Assembly (NCBI RefSeq): GCF_000309385.1
Contig: NZ_JH976537.1
Coordinates: forward strand, 1,321,425 to 1,385,424
From: Nodosilinea nodulosa PCC 7104
GTDB lineage: Bacteria > Cyanobacteriota > Cyanobacteriia > Phormidesmidales > Phormidesmidaceae
Direction of reading: 5' to 3'
DNA length: 64,000 nt
Every line of letters begins with the position of its first letter. Position 1 is the first letter of the stretch. The position numbers were made by a program, and so were the translations under genes. Of this stretch, positions 55,084 to 62,832 are shown piece after piece. Under the pieces are notes generated by a model, which saw only the letters and a list, made by a program, of their open reading frames with translations, was not told the origin of the DNA and ran no database searches.

Positions 55084-55257
55084 TCAGGGTCTTGTGACCC
55101 CTCGCCTGCGGGTCATGACGCTGATGTATTCGCCGCTGCGCCCGGTGGGGATAGGTTCTGACCAGGCAACCCTGTCGCAGTAGCCCAGCGAAACCAAATG
55201 GTTAATGCCATCGATGAGCGCACCGTAGTCGCCAAGACCATTATCCGCGCCCTCAAC
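55084..55257 (-). pseudogene. 3' remnant of an unidentified gene
   Basis: An open frame with coding-like composition (GDYGALIDGINHLVSLGYCD, then RVAWSEPIPTGRSGEYISVM, ending at TGA 55084). It has no start codon in front, and an in-frame TAG precedes it at 55258-55260. A stem-loop follows it. I read it as the truncated C-terminal part of a gene; I cannot name the family. Confidence 0.35.
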
Positions 55258-55452
55258 CTAGAAGCACACCCGAAATTCAAGTACATTGCCTAACTTAGCA
55301 AGCTTGTCCGAATCCATACAGAAAGCTTGAGCCGCTTCTCAATACAAAGGTATTATGCGGAGATGTATACTAATAGCCTGTTTTAACAAAGACAGACGTA
55401 TGAACGTATCGGGACAGTTATGGTCAAACATATAGCGGTTCTCACTCGGATA

Positions 55453-55553
55453 CAGCGGTTCCCGGATAGATGAGGTACAGATTCAAATCTAAAATTCTTG
55501 TTTGGCAAGGGTTCTAGGCTTTGTGCTGCACCTCATGAAATCAAGAAACGCTG
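55453..55553. mobile_element. MITE-like element with 28-bp imperfect inverted repeats and TA flanks
   Basis: Left end 55453-55480 (CAGCGG...GGTACAG) and right end 55526-55553 (complement reads CAGCGT...GGTGCAG) are about 20/28 identical, with perfect ATGAGGT and CAG blocks. The element is 101 bases and flanked by TA (55451-55452 and 55554-55555), the target preference of IS630/Tc1-type transposases. The interior has no ORF. A partial copy of the left end (AGCGGTTCTC) lies at 55434. Confidence 0.5.
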
Positions 55554-55702
55554 TAAGGTATACGTTATTTATCTGAGTCTATGAGTCTCAAGAATTTCCT
55601 TGTTTAGGATGTATCTCATGCGTTGAGGAACATACATAAGTGCTAATCAAACATGCCAAGGCTTTGAAGATCAACATTTCACACAAGCAACTATAACTAT
55701 TA

Positions 55703-56902
55703 ATGGGCGAGCTGAAATTGAATCAAAAGACTTTCGTCGATTTGTTCGCAGGTGCCGGAGGACTTTCGTGCGGACTCACAATGGCTGGATTTACTCCATT
55801 ACTAGCAAATGAAATCAACCCTTACTATGCCAGAACCTACAAAAATAATCACCCAGATACAGAAGTTTTAATAGATGACATACGATCAGTTTGCAACAAA
55901 AACTTAAAAAGACTTCTCGACTTAAGCTCTGGTGAACTCGACTTGCTTGCTGGTGGTCCGCCCTGTCAAGGTTTTTCCATAAATGCTCCGATCAGAAGCT
56001 TAGATGACGAGAGAAATCACTTGTTTAAAAATTATCTAAAGGTCGCAGAATCTCTTGAGCCAAAAGCTATTCTGATTGAAAATGTGCCTGGGATTATATC
56101 TCTTGGAAAGGGAACTGTTGTCGAAAAAATTTACAGCGAATTGAACCGAATGGGTTACAGCGTAAGCCATCGAATTCTATTCGCTGGGCATTATGGTATC
56201 CCTCAAATGAGATTTAGGACTACATTTATTGCAATAAAAAAAAGGATTAAGAAAAAGATTGATTTTCCCGAGCCCGAGTACAATGCTACAGCAGTTGCCA
56301 ACTTCACTGGCGCCAAAGAACTTTGTATCAATATTTCTCCACTATTAGCCCAAAAGCTAAAACCTTATACTGATGTGTGTGATGCAATATCAGACTTGCC
56401 GGAGATTGAGTCGGGAAACAAAAACGGTACGTTTGAGTATTCAACACCGCCTAAAAGTGATTATCAAAGAGTTTTGCGTGCAGGTTCCCAAAAAATTGAA
56501 AATCATATCTGTGCAAAGCTTGGAAAAATTAATTTGGAGCGACTTAAATATATCCCACAAGGTGGCAGCTGGAGAGATATTCCATTTGAGTTGTTACCAG
56601 CAGGACTCCAGCGTGCTCGTCGAAGTGATCATACTAAGCGCTATGGAAGGCTCAAACCCAATGGATTATGCTCAACTATCTTGACTAAATGTGATCCGCA
56701 TTGGGGAAGCTTTTTTCATCCGACACAAGATAGAGTTTTGTCCGTAAGAGAAGCAGCCAGAATACAGTCTTTCCCAGACAAGTATATTTTTTACGGAAAT
56801 ATAACGCAACAGTACGAGCAAGTTGGCAATGCAGTACCACCTTTATTAGCGAAAGCGCTTGGAGAAACTGTACTAAAGATGATTGAGGGTAATGATGAAT
56901 AG
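55703..56902 (+). CDS. DNA (cytosine-5-)-methyltransferase
   Basis: A 399-residue C5-MTase of a type II restriction-modification system. Conserved motifs in order: I DLFAGAGGLSCGL, IV GGPPCQGFSIN with the catalytic Cys, VI ENVPGI, VIII QMRFRTTF, IX REAARIQSFPD and X QVGNAVPPLLAKALG, all intact. The target-recognition region lies between VIII and IX; its site is unknown. Base composition is AT-rich compared with neighbours, suggesting transfer. Its last 11 bases overlap the start of the neighbouring restriction gene (ATGATGAATAG). Confidence 0.93.
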   Translation: MGELKLNQKTFVDLFAGAGGLSCGLTMAGFTPLLANEINPYYARTYKNNHPDTEVLIDDIRSVCNKNLKRLLDLSSGELDLLAGGPPCQGFSINAPIRSLDDERNHLFKNYLKVAESLEPKAILIENVPGIISLGKGTVVEKIYSELNRMGYSVSHRILFAGHYGIPQMRFRTTFIAIKKRIKKKIDFPEPEYNATAVANFTGAKELCINISPLLAQKLKPYTDVCDAISDLPEIESGNKNGTFEYSTPPKSDYQRVLRAGSQKIENHICAKLGKINLERLKYIPQGGSWRDIPFELLPAGLQRARRSDHTKRYGRLKPNGLCSTILTKCDPHWGSFFHPTQDRVLSVREAARIQSFPDKYIFYGNITQQYEQVGNAVPPLLAKALGETVLKMIEGNDE

Positions 56903-56980
56903 AAAAAGAGATCTAGTAGAAATTTTCGGATATAGCCCAGATGATTTAACAAGAAGCGTTCGCGCACTTTGGAGTATGGG
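56892..56980 (+). pseudogene. NotI-family restriction endonuclease, 5' fragment
   Basis: The first 29-30 codons of the restriction gene: ATG at 56892 or 56895, reading MNRKRDLVEIFGYSPDDLTR and SVRALWSMG, then cut by the ISAs1 element at 56980/56981. It overlaps the methylase end, so it was translationally coupled. Joined to the downstream piece from 58321 it gives a single frame of 303 codons including the stop. Confidence 0.8.
56971..56980 (+). repeat. Left target-site duplication of the IS
   Basis: GGAGTATGGG directly precedes the IS end and is repeated exactly at 58311-58320. Confidence 0.9.
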
Positions 56981-58310
56981 CAGGGTAAGCGCAAGAAAAC
57001 TATCGATACATTGTGCTAGGTTGCGAGCCCTGCAGCAAGGACAGTGAGCATGTAGTCAGGACTCATTGAGGCTCGCTTTGCCTTCTGCTTAAGACTTCGT
57101 TTTTTTGAGGTTTCTTGGTTCAGCACACTGATGGCCAAGCGCCTCAGGAGCGCCATATTCTCGCCACCGTGGCCCCGCCTGATGCGAGACTTATCCTCGC
57201 CCCAGGTGACATCGAGCACCCAATGGAGTTGATTTTCGATACCCCAATGGGTGCGAATCGCCCGGCCAGCCATGGCGGCATCACAGGGCAATGACGTGAG
57301 ATAAACCATCGTCTCTCGGGTGATCTTGTTCCAGAGATGTCGGACTCGCTTCACGAAGACGATGGTTTTGAGGCCCACCCATTGCTCGATTTGGTGTAGG
57401 TCTCCCATGGCGGCGATGGGTACAGCCCACACCTGCCGATGCTCCCGCCGATGATGGCCCGACTCCACCCGAGCGTCATAACTGTGCTCTAGAGCGGTAA
57501 AGTTACCGGCTTCAGCCTGCTCAAACCAGGCCGTGACCTCGGCCCACAGGGTGGGGTGATTGGCCTTGAGACAGAGGACATAGTCGGCCCCGTGCCCAAC
57601 GATCTCACGAGCAATTTCCTTCTGGGTGCCCATGGCATCGAGGGTGATGATGCAGCCGCTGATATCGAGAAGTTTCAGCAACGCAGGAATGGCGGTGATC
57701 TCGTTGCTCTTGGAGGCAACTTTGACTTGCCCTAACAACAGCCGATGCTCGCTGGCCCAGGCGCTGACGACGTGGAGCGCAGACTGCTTGGCGTTGCGGT
57801 CATAGGAGCCTTTAATCGTCTTGCCATCGATGGGAATCACTTGGGCTCCACTGCTCTCAACGATCTGCTTCACCCAGCCCAGAAAGCAACGCTCTAGGGC
57901 TTCAGGGGCCATCCGCTCGAACAAACGACGATAGGTGTCGGCATGGGGCACGCCGTTCGGTATCGAGAACAGGGTACTCAGCCACGCCTCGTGACTCTCG
58001 GCATAGGTTTCGATGTCCTCCCACCCCGTCGCGCCGCCGATGACGGCCAGAATCGCGATCATCACAATGCTCAAGAACGGGTGCTCTACCCCTTGACTGC
58101 CACGCGGGTCTTCTAGTTCAGCAAAGTGTGATTCCCACTGCTGCTGAATGGAGTTAGCATCGGTAGCCGCGCTCAAGGGTGGCTTGGTCTGACCGGCTTT
58201 AGCCGTCTCTTCATTGGGAGCAAAGCCTTGGCTCATGGGGACTCGCTAAGGGTCGCAGTGATAGCATGCCCCTAGCATGTCACAGACCTATTTTTCTTGC
58301 GCTTACCCTG
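56981..58310 (-). mobile_element. ISAs1-family insertion sequence (1330 bp)
   Basis: The left end 56981-56999 and right end 58292-58310 are perfect 19-base inverted repeats (CAGGGTAAGCGCAAGAAAA). A 10-bp target duplication (GGAGTATGGG) flanks it. It carries one transposase on the minus strand. The 10-bp duplication and CAGGG ends fit the ISAs1 family. All features are intact, so the insertion is recent. Confidence 0.93.
57016..58236 (-). CDS. ISAs1-family transposase
   Basis: A 406-residue DDE transposase. N-terminal region: FAELEDPRGSQGVEHPFLSI. The DDE core: the first Asp in IPIDGKTIKGSYDRNAKQSA, the second in CIITLDAMGTQKEIAREIV, and the glutamate in the segment AIRTHWGIENQLHWVLDVTW. It is complete and has no frameshift. 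It fills most of the IS. Confidence 0.93.
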   Translation of the reverse strand: MSQGFAPNEETAKAGQTKPPLSAATDANSIQQQWESHFAELEDPRGSQGVEHPFLSIVMIAILAVIGGATGWEDIETYAESHEAWLSTLFSIPNGVPHADTYRRLFERMAPEALERCFLGWVKQIVESSGAQVIPIDGKTIKGSYDRNAKQSALHVVSAWASEHRLLLGQVKVASKSNEITAIPALLKLLDISGCIITLDAMGTQKEIAREIVGHGADYVLCLKANHPTLWAEVTAWFEQAEAGNFTALEHSYDARVESGHHRREHRQVWAVPIAAMGDLHQIEQWVGLKTIVFVKRVRHLWNKITRETMVYLTSLPCDAAMAGRAIRTHWGIENQLHWVLDVTWGEDKSRIRRGHGGENMALLRRLAISVLNQETSKKRSLKQKAKRASMSPDYMLTVLAAGLAT

Positions 58311-59140
58311 GGAGTATGGGCGGTTGTCCGTTTACTAATAAAGCCTGTATTAAAATTAATCATGATCAAAGTATCACTTATGGAACATGTAGTGTAACAT
58401 CGCCTTATGGAGACACTATCATTTGTCCAAATAGATTGTATGGCAACAACTACGAAATTCTAGCTAGGGTCGGCAGGGATGCTTTTGGGTATGGAATACC
58501 CTTTCTGATGTATAACCAATTTATTGAGGCGAGAGCCATACATCAAGAGTGCATAGTCGCTCTTGGAAAAAATTCCGGGAGAGAGATACAAGTTGGTCGA
58601 TCGTTATCTATGGATTGGGTTTTAGCTTATATTTTTGAAGCTACATTAATTGAGTATGTAGGCATTGAAGTCCAAAGCATAGATATTACAGGGAATTATC
58701 GAGACGCATGGCATGCCTATAAAAACTTCACCCCAAGTTCGAATAAAGATTTGTTGCCATCTTCTCAGCACGGACTAAACTGGGCAAATGTTCACAAGCG
58801 GTTAATACCTCAGATAATAAGAAAGAGTTTGGTTTACTCACGATCAAGATTAGTTAATAAAGGTCTTTATTTCATTCTTCCTGAGATTGTCTATCGAAAG
58901 TTTGAAGATATTCTTGGAAGTGATATACCCTTAACAGATGCGATAAGTCACGACACAATAACTGTTTACACTTATAAGCTTGGTGAGCTTGTACCGCATG
59001 GATGCCAAAGAGATTTAATTCAAGTTCGGATGTTAAGGTTTAATCTAGAAGAATTCTCAGGTCGTTTTGTATCTGGACCAAATCTTCCAAGTGGTGATGA
59101 TTTAGATCAGGCTATAAAAAGAGTTCTAGGAGTGGATTAA
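58277..59140 (+). CDS. NotI-family restriction endonuclease, 3' part fused to an IS-derived start
   Basis: An open frame of 287 residues: residues 1-11 (MSQTYFSCAYP) come from the IS right end (ATG at 58277), followed by the endonuclease from the target duplication at 58311 onward. The NotI-type features are visible: four Cys in CPFTNKAC, GTCSV and IICPNRL (iron-binding in NotI), and the catalytic ExQ in GIEVQSIDITGNYRDAWHAY. The native N-terminus is lost to the IS, but the catalytic core is intact. Expression depends on an IS-derived promoter and is unproven. The AT-rich composition matches the methylase. Confidence 0.75.
   Translation: MSQTYFSCAYPGSMGGCPFTNKACIKINHDQSITYGTCSVTSPYGDTIICPNRLYGNNYEILARVGRDAFGYGIPFLMYNQFIEARAIHQECIVALGKNSGREIQVGRSLSMDWVLAYIFEATLIEYVGIEVQSIDITGNYRDAWHAYKNFTPSSNKDLLPSSQHGLNWANVHKRLIPQIIRKSLVYSRSRLVNKGLYFILPEIVYRKFEDILGSDIPLTDAISHDTITVYTYKLGELVPHGCQRDLIQVRMLRFNLEEFSGRFVSGPNLPSGDDLDQAIKRVLGVD
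58311..58320 (+). repeat. Right target-site duplication of the IS
   Basis: GGAGTATGGG, identical to 56971-56980. Confidence 0.9.
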
Positions 59141-59397
59141 AGACATGCGGAATGTTTAGACAACTCAGTAGCTCGTAGTTGGGTTGACAAAGGAAACTCA
59201 ACCACTTCTTAACTATCTAACTCACACACCTAAGAGATCGCCAGCTAACCCTTACGCGCATTGAATGGACTGAAACCCTAGTGTTCTAAAATATTTTTGT
59301 GCAATGAAATAAAGCTTTTCATGCAAAACTGATTAGTTGAGCATCTGGCTTATTTGCGTTTGAGCTATCCTAGAAGCGGAACCACGCAAGCAGCACC

Positions 59398-59775
59398 ATG
59401 ATGACACCCGAACTTGATCATCAACCAGCAATTATCCGTACAGAGCGAGGGCTGGCAATTGCAGGCACCCGCATCACCTTTTACGACGTGATGGATCACA
59501 TTCTAGCGGAATATCCGGCTAAGCTCATCCAAGGATTATTTGAGCTGACCGAAGATCAAATCAACTCTGCTCTAGCCTATATCGAAGCTAACCGTACCGA
59601 CGTGGAGGCTGAATACCAGCAGGTCATTCAGGAAACTGAAGAACTCCGACAGTATTACGAAGAGCTGAACCGGGAGCGCGTTGCTCAAATTGCTTCACAA
59701 CCGCCAAAGCCAGGAACCGAAGCGGCTTGGGAAAAACTGCGGGCTGCTAAAGCCAAACGCCAGACAGCAGCATGA
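59398..59775 (+). CDS. DUF433-domain protein (antitoxin-type)
   Basis: A 125-residue protein. The N-terminal DUF433 helical domain (IAGTRITFYDVMDHILAEYP, then LIQGLFELTEDQINSALAYI) is followed by a charged coiled coil (AEYQQVIQETEELRQYYEEL) and a basic C-terminus (RAAKAKRQTAA). DUF433 proteins are often partners of PIN/DUF5615-type toxins. The stop codon overlaps the truncated downstream reading frame (ATGA). Confidence 0.8.
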   Translation: MMTPELDHQPAIIRTERGLAIAGTRITFYDVMDHILAEYPAKLIQGLFELTEDQINSALAYIEANRTDVEAEYQQVIQETEELRQYYEELNRERVAQIASQPPKPGTEAAWEKLRAAKAKRQTAA

Positions 59776-59885
59776 TTTGTCTAATCGACCACAATCTTAG
59801 AGGTCATGCTTTAGTCTTCTTCGGTGCCATTGCTAGTCAAGGTTGGCTTGATATCGTACCCATTCAGTTCGTCACAAATTATTAG
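59772..59885 (+). pseudogene. Truncated toxin-like remnant
   Basis: A 37-codon frame (MICLIDHNLRGHALVFFGAI, then ASQGWLDIVPIQFVTNY) begins ATGA-coupled to the DUF433 gene. The N-terminus resembles cyanobacterial toxin-like proteins (about 130 residues by memory) but ends at an early TAG, so it is probably a broken toxin. I see no continuation in other frames. Confidence 0.5.
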
Positions 59886-59990
59886 AAAAGCCTTTATCTA
59901 GGGCTTAGCTCACTAGGGCGTATTTTTAATGCCTATAAGGGAACGATAATATCGTCCGTTTTATTGTTGTGCTGCCCTAATAGCGCCTTT

Positions 59991-60638
59991 ATGAAAGCCA
60001 TTTTGCTTCTAGCCAGCCTATCCGCACTCACATTAGGCTGTCAGCCCACCCTTTCCGTAACCCTTCCAGAGGCAGCAAACACAGCAACCTCCAGCACCGC
60101 CGTTCCAAAGCCGCAAACAGCAGCTATCGTCATCGAACCAGCCGCTAAGCCTGAAGACTCCGCGATCGCGCCAACAGCCGACGCATCCTCAACATTGGTC
60201 GCAGCAGAAACCTCAGCAGCCCAAACTCAGGCGGCAACCCTCACCGCAGCGCATCAAACACCCACCTATTCTGGTCAGATTGGGCATTACGACATGGGCA
60301 AAGGGTTCTCAGACTTTCTGTTTGATCATGACGGGCAGGTCGTTTACCTAGATGTTTTCTTCCCCGACGAGCCGGAAGAAAGCCCCTATGCCGTCAGCTA
60401 CGGTGATGACTGGTTTAGCCTTTGGACCGATTGCGAGGGGCAAACCGCCCCCGGAGCGCCCAGTGCTGCCTACTGTTTGGGTGTATTTATTAATGTGGAG
60501 CCCGCTGGCCAACCGGGGGTGATCTGGGGCTACAACCAGGGAGCCCACTACTTGAAAGGATACTGGCTAGTGACGGCCCACCCAGGTATGCACCAGGGAC
60601 AGTTGAGCCTGACCCTGAGCGGTGCTCCGGCCCAATAG
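59991..60638 (+). CDS. Exported lipoprotein of unknown function
   Basis: A 215-residue protein with a lipoprotein signal (MKAILLLASLSALTLGCQPT, lipobox LTLGC with Cys17). Residues about 20-95 are Ala/Thr/Pro-rich and low-complexity. The C-terminal globular domain begins near TYSGQIGHYDMGKGFSDF and has two Cys in DCEGQ and YCLGV. The fold is not recognised. The ATG at 59991 is chosen because it begins the signal peptide; the frame is open a little further upstream. Confidence 0.7.
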   Translation: MKAILLLASLSALTLGCQPTLSVTLPEAANTATSSTAVPKPQTAAIVIEPAAKPEDSAIAPTADASSTLVAAETSAAQTQAATLTAAHQTPTYSGQIGHYDMGKGFSDFLFDHDGQVVYLDVFFPDEPEESPYAVSYGDDWFSLWTDCEGQTAPGAPSAAYCLGVFINVEPAGQPGVIWGYNQGAHYLKGYWLVTAHPGMHQGQLSLTLSGAPAQ

Positions 60639-60656
60639 GCGTACTAAATAAACGCT

Positions 60657-61040
60657 ATGTTACGCACCATCAAAGTGAGTATAGTCGGGCTTGCGGTTGC
60701 GGGTGGTTTGGGGTTTCTGGGTTTTCAAAATTGGAAAAAAGGAAGCCCGTTCCAAGAGCCCATTTGGAGCCCAAATGGAGAGTATTACCTGCAAAGATAC
60801 GACAATTGGACTATCGACAGGCTGCTGCCGGCTTTTCCGGGCGGCGGTGGATCAGACCGGATTAATGGATATGTGCGGCTGTTCAAAAAAGACGGCACTC
60901 TACTGCAAGAATCCTTTATTCGCTTTAACCGAGAAATTCAGTGGACATGGCTTAACGATGAAGTTCACATTTCACCACCAGGATTTGGCAGCGAGCCTGA
61001 TCCAATTGATTGGAAAGTCCCGACAAGTACAACTGAATAA
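60657..61040 (+). CDS. Small membrane-anchored or exported hypothetical protein
   Basis: A 127-residue protein with an N-terminal hydrophobic segment (VSIVGLAVAGGLGFLGF). The rest is globular (WSPNGEYYLQRYDNWTIDRL, then GGGGSDRINGYVRLFKKDGT). No known family. It lies 18 bases after the lipoprotein gene and may be cotranscribed with it. Confidence 0.55.
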   Translation: MLRTIKVSIVGLAVAGGLGFLGFQNWKKGSPFQEPIWSPNGEYYLQRYDNWTIDRLLPAFPGGGGSDRINGYVRLFKKDGTLLQESFIRFNREIQWTWLNDEVHISPPGFGSEPDPIDWKVPTSTTE

Positions 61041-61175
61041 GCTAAAGAAAAGTGGTCAACCTGCGATCGCCCATAGCGCACCAAAAACCCAATATCTGCA
61101 CTTGCAAAGAGCTAACCAAAAGAGGGCACAGCCAAACCGCGCCCTCTGAATTAATCTTTCGCTTAACCGCTAGTA

Positions 61176-61769
61176 TTAGTAGCCGCCTGCGTAGACGGGC
61201 GAACCAGTAGCGCCATAGATGCCCCACTCGCGGATGCCGTTGCTTTGCAGCACCGATGCAGCCGCCTGAATTTCTTGTTCGCTGCCTTCTACCAGCATCA
61301 GATAATCATCGTTGTTGTACACGCGATCGTTGTAGTAGTTGGCCCGCTCTTCGGGTACGCCCCAGCCAATCAGTGCGCCGAGCAGACCACCGCTAGCAGC
61401 ACCAATACCGCCGCCCAGCAGCGTGCTGGCCAGTAAAAAGCCCACCTCTGCCGCAGGCCCCACACCGGGGATTGCCAGTACACCAAGACTGCCAATTAAA
61501 CCAATGGCACCCCCGGTTGCTGCACCGACCGCGACACCAGCGGTGGCACCGCCCTTAGCCTGTTCAGACTTAGGCTTGTTGGGGTCGTAATTGGCGTTGT
61601 CAGAGGTTAAATCCTTTAACCCTTCTCCAGATTTGGCCACAATTGAAATGCGGTCCATATGAAAGCCCGTATCGCGCAGGCGGTGCATGGCGCGCTCGGC
61701 CTCTTGCCGGGTCGAAAATAGCCCAACGGCGCGGTTGTGCTGAGTGGATTGATTATCAGTCGTTCTCAT
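61176..61769 (-). CDS. Glycine-rich stress-type protein with membrane-like loops
   Basis: A 197-residue protein. An N-terminal general-stress-like domain (HNRAVGLFSTRQEAERAMHR, LRDTGFHMDRISIVAKSG) is followed by a Gly/Ala-rich region (GGATAGVAVGAATGGAIGLI, LASTLLGGGIGAASGGLLGA) and a C-terminal alpha/beta segment (DDYLMLVEGSEQEIQAAASV). This is the layout of GsiB/YflT-like general stress proteins. The ATG at 61769 is preferred; the upstream frame to 61817 is not supported. Confidence 0.75.
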   Translation of the reverse strand: MRTTDNQSTQHNRAVGLFSTRQEAERAMHRLRDTGFHMDRISIVAKSGEGLKDLTSDNANYDPNKPKSEQAKGGATAGVAVGAATGGAIGLIGSLGVLAIPGVGPAAEVGFLLASTLLGGGIGAASGGLLGALIGWGVPEERANYYNDRVYNNDDYLMLVEGSEQEIQAAASVLQSNGIREWGIYGATGSPVYAGGY

Positions 61770-62054
61770 AAATGTTTCCTCCAGTGAGGATTTCAACAGG
61801 CAGAGCAGGTAACTCAAGCCGCTGCTTACATGGCTTGAAGCTACTGCCCGCCCAACTGTCTTGATCGTGGCAAATTATGCCTTCAATTGCCTCGCCCCTT
61901 AGCAGGAAATACAGGTCCTCCAAAGGCTAGAACTCCGCTCCGCCGACAGTTAGGAAAGCACTTTCTCCAGGCCAGACCGAGCGTGGACAATACAGAAGAA
62001 TTGACCAGCTGCCGCTAAACTCAGTGGGGTTCCCCGATCGCTGGCTCAGGCGCG

Positions 62055-62795
62055 ATGGCAACGCAAACTATGAAGCCCTACCAAACCATTCCAATTTGCG
62101 ACTGTGGCGAGCCGCTGGTGCCAATTCCGGGCGATCGCTTTGCTCTGCTGCATCCCCACCCCTACCAGACCTTGGGGGCACCCTACGGCAATCAGTCGCC
62201 CTACTACCTGCGCTCAGGGGTTTTAGCCGCCCTACTTCAGGCCCAAGAGTTCCTTCTCCAGCAGCGCCCCGGCTGGGGCATCCAAATTTTTGACGCCTTT
62301 CGCCCCCTGGCCGTGCAGCGGTATATGGTAGAGCACACCTTTTTGGAGCAGGTGCAGGCTCGGGGCTGGTTGGTTGAGGCGCTAACGGCGGCCCAGCGGG
62401 AGGAGGTGATGGCCGAGGTGGTGCAGTTTTGGGCGGTGCCCAGCGACGACCCGGCTACGCCGCCGCCCCACAGCACCGGGGCAGCTCTGGATGTCACGCT
62501 AATAACGGCAGCAGGGGCGGTGGTGGATATGGGGTCCCCCATTGATGAAGTGTCGCCGCGATCGCACCCCAACCACTTTGCCGCCAGCAACCTGCCCGAC
62601 CAGCAGCAGTTCCACGCCCACCGCAGTCTGCTAAACCAGGTCATGGAATCGGCAGGGTTTCGCCGCCACCCCAACGAGTGGTGGCATTTTTCGCTGGGGG
62701 ACCAGCTATGGGCCTGGCAGCGACGGCAGGAAACGGGTAGCCCAGACTTTTTGGCCCACTATGGGCGAGCCTCGGTAGACTTGTGGGTACAGTGA
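62055..62795 (+). CDS. VanX-type D-Ala-D-Ala dipeptidase (M15 family)
   Basis: A 246-residue zinc metallopeptidase of the M15D (VanX/DdpX) group, hydrolysing D-Ala-D-Ala or related dipeptides. Zinc ligands are in PHSTGAALDVTLI (His and Asp) and NEWWHFSLGD (His), with the catalytic Glu before WWH. The substrate-binding Arg lies in FDAFRPLAVQRYM. No signal peptide, so it is cytosolic. Together with the epimerase and DUF1611 genes it fits a peptide-recycling theme, but they are not adjacent. Confidence 0.85.
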   Translation: MATQTMKPYQTIPICDCGEPLVPIPGDRFALLHPHPYQTLGAPYGNQSPYYLRSGVLAALLQAQEFLLQQRPGWGIQIFDAFRPLAVQRYMVEHTFLEQVQARGWLVEALTAAQREEVMAEVVQFWAVPSDDPATPPPHSTGAALDVTLITAAGAVVDMGSPIDEVSPRSHPNHFAASNLPDQQQFHAHRSLLNQVMESAGFRRHPNEWWHFSLGDQLWAWQRRQETGSPDFLAHYGRASVDLWVQ

Positions 62796-62832
62796 GACCA
62801 CCGGGCATGCGACCCCCCAGGAGGCAACGGCG

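Larger units (their letters stand above)
54695..55702. other. 1-kb region without an intact gene
   Basis: It contains a 21-bp-period array, a remnant of a minus-strand gene, a stem-loop and a MITE-like element, all listed separately. From about 55295 the base composition becomes much more AT-rich, and HIP1 octamers stop. Confidence 0.55.

Noticed and set aside
59150..59230. Terminator after the restriction gene
   Set aside because: A six-base stem (GGTTGA/TCAACC) is present near 59183-59204, but with no T-run it is too weak to list.
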